Source: Saprospiraceae bacterium UBA1994 (GTDB lineage: Bacteria > Bacteroidota > Bacteroidia > Chitinophagales > Saprospiraceae). From it: a DNA stretch of 64,000 nucleotides. Below are positions 53,747-63,013 of this stretch, piece after piece. The DNA lies in NCBI GenBank assembly GCA_002335865.1, contig DDCY01000012.1, positions 145,753-209,752 of the forward strand, written 5' to 3'. The position numbers and the translations under genes were made by a program. Each line of letters opens with the position of its first letter. Positions within the stretch are counted from its first letter, which is position 1. The notes beneath the pieces were generated by a model. That model saw nothing but the letters and a program-made list of their open reading frames with translations, made no database searches and was not told where the DNA came from.

Positions 53747-54550
53747 ATGAACCGCATAACAGAATCAGAATCTCTTTACAATGATTTGGACAGGATGACC
53801 ACATCAGAACTTCTTCTATCAATCAATCAAGAAGATCAAAAAGTACCACTTTTAGTACAATCCAAATTACCACAAATCGAAAAACTAGTAGACGCAGTAT
53901 ACCAACAGATGAAAGATGGCGGAAGGTTATTTTATATCGGAGCAGGTACAAGTGGTAGATTAGGAATTGTAGATGCATCAGAATGTCCACCTACATTTGG
54001 AGTGCCACATGATTGGGTAGTAGGTATCATCTCTGGAGGTGACAGAGCCATCCGTAAAGCAGTAGAATTTGCTGAAGACGATTCGATGCAAGCATGGAAT
54101 GATTTAGCTGAATATGGACTAAATACACAAGACATAGTAGTAGGAATAGCAGCATCAGGCACCACACCGTATGTATTGGGTGGATTGCAAAAATGTAATG
54201 AAGAAGGTATTCCAACTGGGTGTATTGTGTGTAATGAAGAGAGCCCAATAGAATTGCAATCTAAATTTCCTGTTGCTGTGCCAGTAGGTCCAGAGTTTGT
54301 CACAGGTAGTACACGCATGAAATCTGGTACAGCACAAAAGTTAGTACTCAATATGCTCACCACCGCAGTAATGGTCAAATTGGGTAGGGTTGTAGGTAAT
54401 CGTATGGTAGACATGCAACTCAGCAATAACAAACTTGTAGATAGAGGTACCAATCTAGTAGTAGAGCGTACAGGACTGGCTTATGAGAAAGCTAAAAAAT
54501 TGTTATTGGATAAAGGTTCTATTCGCGCAGCTTTGGAAGCGCTTAAGTAA
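53747..54550 (+). CDS. murQ: N-acetylmuramic acid 6-phosphate etherase
   Basis: A 267-residue SIS-domain enzyme that cleaves the lactyl ether of MurNAc-6-phosphate to give GlcNAc-6-phosphate and lactate. The signature LFYIGAGTSGRLGIVDASECPPTFG (given in part) is near residue 60, with AIRKAVEFAEDD and EFVTGSTRMKSGTAQK later, all intact. The start chosen is ATG 53747 (MNRITESESLYNDLDRM), which matches the family N-terminus; the frame is open further upstream to 53678 through a Lys-rich stretch that does not. With AnmK it gives a complete cytoplasmic MurNAc recycling branch towards amino-sugar metabolism. Confidence 0.93.
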   Translation: MNRITESESLYNDLDRMTTSELLLSINQEDQKVPLLVQSKLPQIEKLVDAVYQQMKDGGRLFYIGAGTSGRLGIVDASECPPTFGVPHDWVVGIISGGDRAIRKAVEFAEDDSMQAWNDLAEYGLNTQDIVVGIAASGTTPYVLGGLQKCNEEGIPTGCIVCNEESPIELQSKFPVAVPVGPEFVTGSTRMKSGTAQKLVLNMLTTAVMVKLGRVVGNRMVDMQLSNNKLVDRGTNLVVERTGLAYEKAKKLLLDKGSIRAALEALK

Positions 54551-54658
54551 TGTATTCTAAGTCGTTGTCTTTTCTCCTATTTAAACTTGCATTAGTATCC
54601 TTGAAATTAACAAACAAAAGAAAGTCACCTCATAACAAGTAAAAAATCTAACCAATCT

Positions 54659-57187
54659 TTATTTCATCAGTTTGGAAGCCTCTTTGAGACCACACTCTAG
54701 ATATTCAGTGTAAGTTTCTGCACCATTTCGACTATTGAAGTAGTCAAATCCCTGTGGTTGGGTGATTACCTGCTCTTCAGTAGTTATTAAAGTATACCAA
54801 GGTTGTGAGTTTCTTTCAAAATTCACCACTTGGAAATCTGCCCATTGGTTACCTACATTACGTTTCTTTTTATCGTCATATGCAGAGATAAAAGGCTTCT
54901 CTAGTGCTTCTCTATCATCTACATAAAGCGATACTAGTACTACTTCATCATTGAGTATACGACGGACATTATCATTTACCCAATATTGATCTTCTACACG
55001 TCTGCAGTTTTGGCATCCGTGGCCTGTGAAATCTACAAATACAGGCTTATTCACTTCTTTAGCATATTCAAGTCCTTCGAAGTAATTTTTGAAGCAATCG
55101 ATATTGTTAGCACATTTGGTGAATGATGGGTATTTAGCTTTTATTGTTTCATCAGCTTTCCCTTTCTCTAAGAGCAAATTATAATTTACTGGTGGCGAAA
55201 ATCCACTAGTCAGCCAAAGGGAATTATAAATCCCAGTGTCTTTGTTTACTGTAAATCCAGTACAGAGATATATGGCCAGAACCGCAAAAGTGGCACCTAA
55301 TATCTTACGTGTATTGCTAAGCTTCTTAATTTTACTATCATGTGGAAATTTAATAAATCCGAATAGGTATAATGCAATGGCTACAGCTACTGCGATCAGG
55401 ATACCCATGAAAACTTCGTATGGAAGTATACCCCAGTGTTGAGTGAGATCGGCAGTAGAGAGGAATTTGAAAGCAAATCCTACTTCTAAAAAGCCTAGTA
55501 CTACTTTTACACTATTCATCCAGCCACCTGATCTTGGTAAAGAATTAAGCCATGATGGGAATGCTGCAAACAATCCAAAAGGAAGGGCTAGAGCTAATGA
55601 AAATCCTAACATTACAACTAATGGTCCTACGTATCCACCATTAGCAGCTGCCACTAGTGCGGATCCTACTATGGGTCCTGTGCAAGAGAATGAAACTAAT
55701 GAAAGTGTTGCAGCCATAAAGAAAATCCCTAAAAGACCACCTTTATCTGCCATACTATCCGTCTTTGTAGTCCAAGAGCTAGGTAAAGTCAGTTCGTAGT
55801 ATCCAAAGAATGAGAATGCAAAAACTATGAATATTACGAAGAAAGCTATATTGGCGATCCAATTTGTAGACAAGGCATTGAGCGCTTCAGGTCCTGCGAA
55901 TATGGTGATTAACAATCCTAGAGCTACGTATATTACTATAATGGACAATCCATAGATCAATCCGTTCATTAATCCACTACGCTTGGTATCCTTAGTAAAG
56001 AAACTAACGGTAATAGGGATCATAGGAAATACACATGGAGTCATCAATGCAGCAAAGCCACCTAGCATACCTGCGAAGAATAGCCATATGAAACTCTTAG
56101 AATCACTATCGCTACTTCCTCCAGCTCCACAGTCACTTACAGGAGCATTGTAAGTAGCTCTTAATTGAGGTCTACTTTGATCTACTTTGTCTTCAGATGA
56201 TAATGCTATTTCAGTATTATTTATTCTAGTAGAATTGCCATCCATTAAAAAACTAAACTCTACATCTGTTGGTGGCAGACACTTCGTAGCATCACAAGCC
56301 ATATACGTTAGGTATCCACTTACGGGCTTAGTCTTATCAGTTAGCGTAATATTTTGAGTAATTGTTAATGGTTGATCGGCTAGATACTTTACTACATTGA
56401 CATTGTCAAATAATGGATCTGGACCTTCCTTTTTATGACCTGATTCTATACTTTTACCATCAAGAGTAATACCTTCAGCATTTTCATAGTAGACCTCTGT
56501 AGGTACAGGTCCATCATCACTAGTAAATTGTGAGTAGACAGTCCATCCTTCTTGTATAGCTGCAGTATATACCAACTTATATTGCGTCTCAGATTTTTTT
56601 TCTTTTGTCCATTTCCAAGTAACTGGATTTAAAATTCCGCTTGATTGGTCAGTATCACCAACATAGTCACCTCCCATAGTTATAGACATTGGTTTCGAGT
56701 CTGCTTCATTATCAGAATTGACAGCGGGTAATTCTAGATTAAAATCTACATCAGTAGGCGGTAGACATTGCTTATTGTCGCAAGTCATATAGGTCAGATA
56801 TCCTATTACAGGTATAGATGCATCTTTAACAGATATCTTTTGTTTGATGACAAATGCCTGATCGGAGAGATACTTGACTACATTGACATTTTCAAATAGT
56901 GGATCTGGGCCTTCTTTCTTGTGACCGCTTTCTATATTATCTCCTTCTAAGCGGATACCAGCAAAATCTTCGTATACGATCTCAGTAGGTACTGGACCAT
57001 CATCACTTGTATGCTGAGAGTATATTGTCCATCCATATTCAGCAGTGGCCTTATATACGATATTGTACATGCCGTCTTCAGCAGATTCTATTCCTATCTT
57101 CCACTTTACCGGATTTTTGAGTTGACTGTAAGAAGTGTTAGCTATTGTAATGATAGCTAGGAGACTGAATAATATCTTATTCATCAT
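54659..57187 (-). CDS. dsbD: Thiol:disulfide interchange protein DsbD with duplicated N-terminal domain
   Basis: An 842-residue inner-membrane reductase that passes electrons from cytoplasmic thioredoxin to the periplasm. After a signal peptide (MMNKILFSLLAIITIANTSYS) come two tandem DsbD N-domains (about 24-153 and 185-315), each ending in C-x4-C-LPPTDV (C136/C141 and C298/C303) and sharing almost identical central stretches (GPDPLF-NVNVVKYL). The transmembrane domain (about 370-660) keeps the redox Cys in MTPCVFPMIP and the second in VSFSCTGPI. The C-terminal thioredoxin domain has C725-x-x-C728 in HGCQNCRR. DsbD in E. coli has a single N-domain. A free-standing third N-domain gene lies just upstream. 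Confidence 0.93.
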   Translation of the reverse strand: MMNKILFSLLAIITIANTSYSQLKNPVKWKIGIESAEDGMYNIVYKATAEYGWTIYSQHTSDDGPVPTEIVYEDFAGIRLEGDNIESGHKKEGPDPLFENVNVVKYLSDQAFVIKQKISVKDASIPVIGYLTYMTCDNKQCLPPTDVDFNLELPAVNSDNEADSKPMSITMGGDYVGDTDQSSGILNPVTWKWTKEKKSETQYKLVYTAAIQEGWTVYSQFTSDDGPVPTEVYYENAEGITLDGKSIESGHKKEGPDPLFDNVNVVKYLADQPLTITQNITLTDKTKPVSGYLTYMACDATKCLPPTDVEFSFLMDGNSTRINNTEIALSSEDKVDQSRPQLRATYNAPVSDCGAGGSSDSDSKSFIWLFFAGMLGGFAALMTPCVFPMIPITVSFFTKDTKRSGLMNGLIYGLSIIVIYVALGLLITIFAGPEALNALSTNWIANIAFFVIFIVFAFSFFGYYELTLPSSWTTKTDSMADKGGLLGIFFMAATLSLVSFSCTGPIVGSALVAAANGGYVGPLVVMLGFSLALALPFGLFAAFPSWLNSLPRSGGWMNSVKVVLGFLEVGFAFKFLSTADLTQHWGILPYEVFMGILIAVAVAIALYLFGFIKFPHDSKIKKLSNTRKILGATFAVLAIYLCTGFTVNKDTGIYNSLWLTSGFSPPVNYNLLLEKGKADETIKAKYPSFTKCANNIDCFKNYFEGLEYAKEVNKPVFVDFTGHGCQNCRRVEDQYWVNDNVRRILNDEVVLVSLYVDDREALEKPFISAYDDKKKRNVGNQWADFQVVNFERNSQPWYTLITTEEQVITQPQGFDYFNSRNGAETYTEYLECGLKEASKLMK

Positions 57188-57332
57188 GATAGATGGGGTT
57201 TACTATCGTCGAAGATATTAGAACTATTAAAAGATCAGAATAACTTCAATTGGTTAATTAAGTAGTGATTTCGTTAATTGCCAAAATGAATAAATCAAAA
57301 CGACAAGCACGAAAATATATAATAATACCGTA

Positions 57333-57788
57333 TTAAAGGCTCACATTGAATTCTAGATCTTTAGGAGGTAGGCATCTTAATTCGTTGCAAGCCATGTAGG
57401 TGACGTATCCTGTGATGTTTGCAGTATTATTTGTAGACTTATATTTCTGTCGGAATACCACTTTTGACTTGTATTTGGATATTACCATTTCAAACAGTTT
57501 GTCGTGTTTTTCGATAACCTTTCCTTCTTCTTTTACATTTTGTAACATCAAGATTGTAGGTGATTTTGAGAAAGTAAAGCTTGTAGGTACTGGTCCTTCA
57601 TTTGTATTGTATTGAGAATATAAGTACCAGTCTTTCTTGATGTCGGCAGTTGCCACTAGAACGTATTCTAGATCACTTACTTTTTCTACAGTAAAAGACC
57701 ATTTGATAGGGTCAGGAATAGTATCAGTAGTAGATAAATTAATCCCTGTAAGTACTAAGAGTACGGTGTATATTGATTGTATTATCAT
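57333..57788 (-). CDS. Free-standing DsbD N-domain-like periplasmic protein
   Basis: A 151-residue protein with an N-terminal signal (MIIQSIYTVLLVLTGINLS) followed by one DsbD N-terminal domain: DPIKWSFTVEKVSDLEYVLV, DWYLYSQYNTNEGPVPTSF and the final ITGYVTYMACNELRCLPPKD with Cys134 and Cys139. It is the same fold and Cys spacing as both repeats in the adjacent DsbD, but is more divergent. It probably shuttles reducing equivalents or binds a substrate in the periplasm. The gene lies 145 bases upstream of dsbD on the same strand with its own promoter-like element. Confidence 0.85.
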   Translation of the reverse strand: MIIQSIYTVLLVLTGINLSTTDTIPDPIKWSFTVEKVSDLEYVLVATADIKKDWYLYSQYNTNEGPVPTSFTFSKSPTILMLQNVKEEGKVIEKHDKLFEMVISKYKSKVVFRQKYKSTNNTANITGYVTYMACNELRCLPPKDLEFNVSL

Positions 57789-57825
57789 AACTTGATTAGT
57801 TATTAAGTTTAAAATGCCTAATTTT

Positions 57826-57833
57826 CAAATGTA
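57826..57833 (-). promoter_or_regulatory. Promoter -7 element (TACATTTG) for the free-standing DsbD N-domain gene
   Basis: A perfect TAnnTTTG match on the minus strand, 37 bases before the start codon at 57788. Confidence 0.45.
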
Positions 57834-58049
57834 TACTAATACTAGGCAGACTTCAATCATCATTGTACGATTAATAAAACATTAACTAATCAATCGTGGC
57901 CCAAATTTTTATGATGGTCATTGATACTTGTTAAATAAGAAATTAGTTCTGTATCACAAACGTGAATGATAATGCTGATTTATACCCAAAACACAAATTT
58001 TATTCTTCAAAAGGTATTAATATTTTGGAAATATTATTGAAGAGTAGGT

Positions 58050-59033
58050 CTATAAGATTAGTATTTCAAAATGTAATACGAAAATGAGGATGATAATTCC
58101 TAAGTGTATCAATTCTGAGAAGATTGCACTTTTAATTTTTAATAGATTCATACTTAGCAATATACCTAGAGGTGCGGACAACATTAGTAGATGATCTATA
58201 CTAAGACTATCACTGATAAATAATGCGATCAGGGCACTTAAAATCATCCAAAAGAGGATATTTATTTTTTTTTGCACTTGTATCCTTTTCTTCATACTAT
58301 AGGAATTATAAGAGAATATGGCAATAATGATAAAAAGAAAAATGAGCCCTATAAATATATATCCGTTTGTATCTATTGGCATGATATCCGAAGAAAATCC
58401 AAATTTAACTTTCACGAGCCCAACCATCTTTTCTTGAAATGTACCACAATAAAAAGTCCAACTTCCAAATAACATAAACGGTACTAATATGCCTGAGAGG
58501 TACTGAAGCATCTCTTTAGTTTTAAATGATCGGATAATTGACAATCCTATAAAACCAGTTAACAAATATGCGATATATGGTGGGTATATCATGGCAGAAA
58601 TACTTATGAAGATACCACTGTTGAAAATAAATTTTATTGCAAATGGGCGTTTATATATCTTGAATATATCAGAGAATGCTACTAATATAAATAAATTGGC
58701 AATCAATACTGCGGAAAGATAAGTGCATTGAGGAACGATACTACATAGGAGGATATACACTAGTCCAGGCCATAAGGTAATCTGGACATTTATACGGTGT
58801 TTTATAACTATTTTATTTATATAGACAGCCTGAAGAAAGACAAGTATACAGGCCAATAAATTTTGTACTAATAAAGAAGGTATGATTTCATTTGTCCAAG
58901 CTATAAAAGGAGATATGTCGCTAGCGTAAGTAGGTTGATCAGCATGCAATAGACTCTCAATCCTAACCATTAAGGTATAGGGTAACAGCATGAGGCTATT
59001 CAAAAAGAGATTACGTCTAAAAAATTCTAACAC
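58050..59033 (-). CDS. DUF6427 family multi-spanning membrane protein
   Basis: A 327-residue integral membrane protein with about ten hydrophobic segments and only short loops. It resembles the Bacteroidota family DUF6427: an N-terminal FFRRNLFLNSLMLLPYTLMVR, a loop with PFIAWTNEIIP and the region YPPYIAYLLTGFIGLSIIRSFK. Function is unknown. It uses a GTG start at 59031-59033. The gene is divergent from the polyprenyl synthase, an arrangement that could hint at lipid-carrier or cell-envelope roles, but this is context only. Confidence 0.75.
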   Translation of the reverse strand: MLEFFRRNLFLNSLMLLPYTLMVRIESLLHADQPTYASDISPFIAWTNEIIPSLLVQNLLACILVFLQAVYINKIVIKHRINVQITLWPGLVYILLCSIVPQCTYLSAVLIANLFILVAFSDIFKIYKRPFAIKFIFNSGIFISISAMIYPPYIAYLLTGFIGLSIIRSFKTKEMLQYLSGILVPFMLFGSWTFYCGTFQEKMVGLVKVKFGFSSDIMPIDTNGYIFIGLIFLFIIIAIFSYNSYSMKKRIQVQKKINILFWMILSALIALFISDSLSIDHLLMLSAPLGILLSMNLLKIKSAIFSELIHLGIIILIFVLHFEILIL

Positions 59034-59059
59034 GGATAGTTACCAATTATATTGATTTA

Positions 59060-59083
59060 CAAAGTTAAAGTTTTTCAAAGATA
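59060..59083 (-). promoter_or_regulatory. Two candidate -7 elements before the DUF6427 gene
   Basis: TATCTTTG at 59083-59076 and TAACTTTG at 59067-59060 (minus strand) both match TAnnTTTG exactly, 26-50 bases before the GTG start. They may represent tandem promoters, or one of them is fortuitous. Confidence 0.4.
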
Positions 59084-59251
59084 TCGATATGTTACGATAT
59101 ATCATATTTGAGTTGCCTTTGTAGCAAATTCAAATTAAATGGTAGAATTGTAGATAGCTAGCTATTTGCTAAACAAAATAGGCAGTTTTGATGATAGTTA
59201 GATGTATCTTTCACACTCTTAACTGACACAATCGCCTGTAGCTGGCATTCT

Positions 59252-60226
59252 ATGAAAACCTCTCTCAAACAGATTCAATCACCAATACAAACTGATCTTA
59301 AAGAATTTGAGTCTCACTTTCGCGACTCAATGAAGTCTAATGTGGCGCTGTTAGATAAAATCATGTACTACATCGTACAGCGTAAGGGGAAGCAAATGAG
59401 GCCAATGTTAGTATTTTTAGCAGCTCAACTTCATGGTGAAATCAATAAGAATACTCATCTCGCAGCAAGTATGATTGAGTTGCTTCATACTGCCACATTG
59501 GTACATGACGATATCGTAGATGATGCAGATAAGCGAAGAGGCTTTTTCTCTGTTAGTGCACTTTGGAAAAATAAGATAGCAGTTCTAGTAGGTGATTATC
59601 TATTATCAAAAGGCCTTCTTTTGGCGTTGGAGAATAATCAGTTTTATCAACTCAAGCTATTATCTAGGTCTGTAAAGATGGTTATCGAAGGTGAGCTCCT
59701 TCAGCAAGAGAAAGCTCGTAGATTAGATATAAAAGAGGAAGTATACTATGACATCATTAATCGCAAAACTGCTAGTTTACTAGCTGCATCATGTGCAGTA
59801 GGAGCATCTACGACAACAGAAGACTCTAAGTTGATAGAACGAATGGAACTTTTCGGTGAGAAAATAGGTATGGCTTTCCAAATTAAAGATGATTTATTTG
59901 ACTTCGGAGATAAGGATATCGGTAAACCCGTAGGTATTGACATAAAAGAGAAGAAGATGACACTTCCACTCATCTATGCCTTACAGAATGCTAATATCTC
60001 AGATCGAAAAAAGTATATCCGATACGTTAGTAAGTCAGAGAAGAACAAAAAGTACGTTACAGAAGTAGTAGCTTTCGTAAAAGCTAGTGGAGGTTTGGAG
60101 TACGCAAATCAGAAGATGCTCGAGTTTCAACAAGAAGCATTTGACATATTAGATGAGTTTCCGGATAGCGAAACTAAGGCATCACTCAAGATGTTGATAG
60201 AGTATGTAACCATGAGGAGCAAGTAA
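59252..60226 (+). CDS. Polyprenyl diphosphate synthase (trans-isoprenyl, long chain)
   Basis: A 324-residue enzyme that adds isopentenyl units to an allylic diphosphate, most likely giving the menaquinone side chain. The first Asp-rich motif DDIVDD is at 86-91 and the second, KDDLFD, at 212-217, with Lys and Arg substrate contacts in GKQMRPMLVF and the flanking RRG. Residues before the first Asp motif (MIELLHTATLVH) are small, which allows a long chain by family rules; exact length is not predictable. A 12-base palindrome ATAGCTAGCTAT lies at 59154-59165 upstream. The gene is divergent from DUF6427. Confidence 0.92.
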   Translation: MKTSLKQIQSPIQTDLKEFESHFRDSMKSNVALLDKIMYYIVQRKGKQMRPMLVFLAAQLHGEINKNTHLAASMIELLHTATLVHDDIVDDADKRRGFFSVSALWKNKIAVLVGDYLLSKGLLLALENNQFYQLKLLSRSVKMVIEGELLQQEKARRLDIKEEVYYDIINRKTASLLAASCAVGASTTTEDSKLIERMELFGEKIGMAFQIKDDLFDFGDKDIGKPVGIDIKEKKMTLPLIYALQNANISDRKKYIRYVSKSEKNKKYVTEVVAFVKASGGLEYANQKMLEFQQEAFDILDEFPDSETKASLKMLIEYVTMRSK

Positions 60227-60751
60227 GTGTTTCTTTTTTTCACACCAAACGTTTTATTGTCGTCGATACTGCTGGCTAAATTAACTGAAGCTAGTTTATT
60301 TTGAACATTAACTATGCTGTTTTTTCAAAAGTGAAAACAAATAGTTGTATTGGGGATTTGAATTATTTGAAGAAATAAGAAATTTAATCTGACATAAATG
60401 GACTCCTAAAAACGATGAGGACTTGTATTAGATTGTATTATTCAATGCAGGGGAAATAATTTAGTTTAAATAGCATTAGTTCAAGACGAAAAACGTAGGA
60501 AAATTCTATGGCTTCATTCGCTTACTAATACAATCCAATAACGATTACAAATTTGACCGTAGATACGATGATTAGTTTTGACGCAGAAATTAGATTATTG
60601 AGATAGATTACATGCGACATAAAGTTGTAAAATCTGTTTACAGTTTTTATCTCTATCTTTTATTGTGAAATGACTCTTATTTACACAAATGATTAGATTT
60701 TCAAGGAGTTGCACATTTGTTAATTTTAAAATTTTTGTCATCGATCGCACT
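60227..60751. other. Intergenic region between convergent genes
   Basis: About 525 bases without a gene. A pair of 10-base inverted repeats, GATTGTATTA (60431-60440) and TAATACAATC (60527-60536), encloses 86 bases, but without target-site duplication. A weaker ACAAATG/CATTTGT repeat at 60685-60720 lies near the murA stop. No RNA gene is recognised. Confidence 0.45.
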
Positions 60752-62068
60752 CTATACAGTTATTCTCTCTATCTGAGCACCTATTGTATTGAGTCTTGTA
60801 TCGATATTTTGGTATCCACGATCGATCTGAGATACGTTATGGATTATACTCTCACTATTAGCAGACAATGCGGCTATTAGTAGAGAAACACCGGCTCTGA
60901 TATCTGGAGAACTCATCTCTATACCACGCAGTTGATTTTGTCTGGCCATACCGATTACAGTGGCTCTATGCGGATCACATAATATAATTTTAGCACCCAT
61001 ATCTATTAACTTATCTACAAAGAATAGCCTACTCTCAAACATCTTTTGATGGATAAGAACTGATCCCTTGGCTTGAGTAGCTACCACCAGGAGTATACTC
61101 ATAAGATCTGGAGTAAATCCAGGCCATGGAGAATCGTATACTGTTAAGATAGATCCATCTATGAAATTTTGTATTTCATATACATCTTGGGCAGGGATAT
61201 GTATATTATCTCCTTGGATATCTAATTGGATACCCATCTTACGGAATATCGCAGGGATTACACCGAGATCTGGTATCGATACATTATTTATCGTAATAGA
61301 TGACTGCGTCATAGCTGCCAAACCGATAAAACTACCGATCTCTATCATATCTGGTAGTATTCTATGTTCGGTACCACCTAGTTTTTCTACACCTTCTATA
61401 GTTAGTAGGTTAGACCCTACACCTTGTATCTTGGCGCCCATTCGGTTGAGCATTTTACAAAGTTGTTGTAAGTATGGCTCGCACGCAGCGTTATAGATTT
61501 GAGTTTTACCTTCAGCGAGTACAGCCGCCATCACTATGTTGGCTGTTCCAGTTACTGATATTTCATCCATGAGTATGTAAGCTCCTTTCAGTTTTTCTGC
61601 TTCTAGGAAAAATTGTTCTCCTGACTCATCAAACTTAAAATTTGCACCCAATTTTTTGAATCCTCCAAAGTGTGTATCTAATCTACGTCTACCTATTTTA
61701 TCACCACCTGGCTTAGGTAGGTATGCTCGTCCAAATCTTGCAAGAAGTGGTCCCATCAACATCACTGATCCTCGGATACGCCTGGCGTTGTCTAAGTAAG
61801 TCTGTGAAGCAAAGTAGTCTAAATCTATATTGTCTGCTTGGAAAGTAAACTCCTCGTCAGCATGTCTCTCTACTTTTACACCCAAACCTATGAGTAGCTC
61901 TATTAGCTTACGTACATCTAGGATGTCTGGTACATTGTTGATACGTATTTTATCTTCTGAAAGCAATACTGCACTAAGTATCTGTAATGCTTCATTTTTT
62001 GCTCCCTGCGGTGTGATATTTCCACTTAGATTTGCGTTTCCTTGTACTCTGAATGATTCACTGTTCAT
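60752..62068 (-). CDS. murA: UDP-N-acetylglucosamine 1-carboxyvinyltransferase with Asp in the fosfomycin-target position
   Basis: A 438-residue enzyme of the EPSP synthase fold that transfers enolpyruvate from PEP to UDP-GlcNAc, the first committed step of peptidoglycan synthesis. The N-terminal GAKNEALQILSA and the GSVMLMGPLLARFGRA region are typical. In the active-site loop the normally catalytic Cys (Cys115 in E. coli) is Asp123, in KPGGDKIGRRRLD. In other bacteria this natural Cys-to-Asp change retains activity but prevents covalent inactivation by fosfomycin. Length and other motifs are complete. The gene follows the glmS-DUF4290 unit on the same strand but behind a strong terminator, so it probably has its own promoter. 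Confidence 0.96.
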   Translation of the reverse strand: MNSESFRVQGNANLSGNITPQGAKNEALQILSAVLLSEDKIRINNVPDILDVRKLIELLIGLGVKVERHADEEFTFQADNIDLDYFASQTYLDNARRIRGSVMLMGPLLARFGRAYLPKPGGDKIGRRRLDTHFGGFKKLGANFKFDESGEQFFLEAEKLKGAYILMDEISVTGTANIVMAAVLAEGKTQIYNAACEPYLQQLCKMLNRMGAKIQGVGSNLLTIEGVEKLGGTEHRILPDMIEIGSFIGLAAMTQSSITINNVSIPDLGVIPAIFRKMGIQLDIQGDNIHIPAQDVYEIQNFIDGSILTVYDSPWPGFTPDLMSILLVVATQAKGSVLIHQKMFESRLFFVDKLIDMGAKIILCDPHRATVIGMARQNQLRGIEMSSPDIRAGVSLLIAALSANSESIIHNVSQIDRGYQNIDTRLNTIGAQIERITV

Positions 62069-62165
62069 ACTATATCTTCTGTTGAATGGTATATGTTTAA
62101 GGCTTAATCTTTAGCGAACATATTGACTCAATTATACTATTTAGTTTATATCCTGTTCGCTTAAA

Positions 62166-62200
62166 TTAAAAAAGCCAATACTCCTTATGGAATATTGGCT
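62166..62200 (-). terminator. Intrinsic terminator of the glmS-DUF4290 transcript
   Basis: On the minus strand AGCCAATATTCC, a 4-base loop, and GGAGTATTGGCT form a 12-pair stem with one G-U pair, followed directly by a run of seven T residues. It is the most canonical rho-independent terminator in the window and separates DUF4290 from murA. The single mismatch is tolerated only on the minus strand, which fixes its direction. Confidence 0.85.
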
Positions 62201-62298
62201 CTAATGTATTAAATATTTTTATAATATATAGCGATCAGACAGTAAACGATGTATATCAACTATTATTCATTTATGGCATTTTAATTGCTTACTGGTGT

Positions 62299-62982
62299 CT
62301 ATTTACGATTTCTATTACGATTGTTGTTTCTATTGTTAGAGTTTCTGCTATTAGAATTACGGTTGTTTCTATTTTTGTTCCCTTGGTTTCTACCTCGATT
62401 GTGAGGCTTAGGTGGAGTATATTTCAGATTATTGAAAGTAATATCATCACTCATGACTAATTCTCCTTTTGATAAGGCTCTCAGGTCAGCCATAATGATC
62501 TCATCATTAACGTAATGCTCTCTATTCCAAGTACGGTACGCGAGTTTCATGTAGGATCCGATAATTTCTACAAAGGCATCTCTCTTTTCGCCTATTTCCA
62601 TCGTTAGTGCCTTACGTACAAGTTCTTGTACATTACGACCATAATGACGAAATCTCTTTTCCATTTTAGGGTATCCAAGATTTGCTACTCTTTTGTCTTC
62701 ACTAGGTTTTGTGATAAGCACGCCCTCGGGGGCATCTACATCTAATTTGTAGTCAGAGATGCGAAATACATGTTTCCAGAGTCTTTCTTTGTATTCAGCG
62801 ACATTCTTAGTCTGCGGGTTCATTTGATGCATGAGGTTGACTACAGACTCTACGAAGCGTTGTCTCTTACTTCGATCCTCTATTGTTATCGCATGATTGA
62901 TGAGCTTCTGTACATGTCTTCCATGCTCTGAGATAATAAGGTTTTCTCTTTCTGAATTGTATTCTAGTGCGTATAGTTGCAT
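62299..62982 (-). CDS. DUF4290 protein with basic Asn/Arg-rich tail
   Basis: A 227-residue cytoplasmic protein. The first 185 residues are the DUF4290 domain, mostly helical, with an apparent internal repeat: EHGRHVQKLINHAITIEDRSKRQRFVESVV (given in part) near the N-terminus and RHYGRNVQELVRKALTMEIGEKRDAFVEII later share the pattern GR-VQ-L---A-TIE---KR--FVE. The last 40 residues are almost only Asn, Arg, Ser and Lys, a disordered basic tail of the kind that binds RNA or acidic surfaces. Function is unknown. It lies 31 bases downstream of glmS in a probable operon. Confidence 0.82.
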   Translation of the reverse strand: MQLYALEYNSERENLIISEHGRHVQKLINHAITIEDRSKRQRFVESVVNLMHQMNPQTKNVAEYKERLWKHVFRISDYKLDVDAPEGVLITKPSEDKRVANLGYPKMEKRFRHYGRNVQELVRKALTMEIGEKRDAFVEIIGSYMKLAYRTWNREHYVNDEIIMADLRALSKGELVMSDDITFNNLKYTPPKPHNRGRNQGNKNRNNRNSNSRNSNNRNNNRNRNRK

Positions 62983-63013
62983 TATTTATATTTTTATTAT
63001 GATCTTGAGTCTA

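Noticed and set aside
53932..54453. A 173-codon frame antisense to murQ
   Set aside because: It mirrors the murQ coding sequence and has no recognisable protein features.
59154..59165. 12-base palindrome ATAGCTAGCTAT upstream of the polyprenyl synthase as an operator
   Set aside because: Perfect but short and of simple composition; no second copy or clear promoter nearby, so noted only in the gene entry.
60431..60536. 10-base inverted repeats GATTGTATTA / TAATACAATC as possible ends of a miniature transposon
   Set aside because: No target-site duplication or internal structure, and in AT-rich DNA a 10-base match within this distance is expected fairly often.
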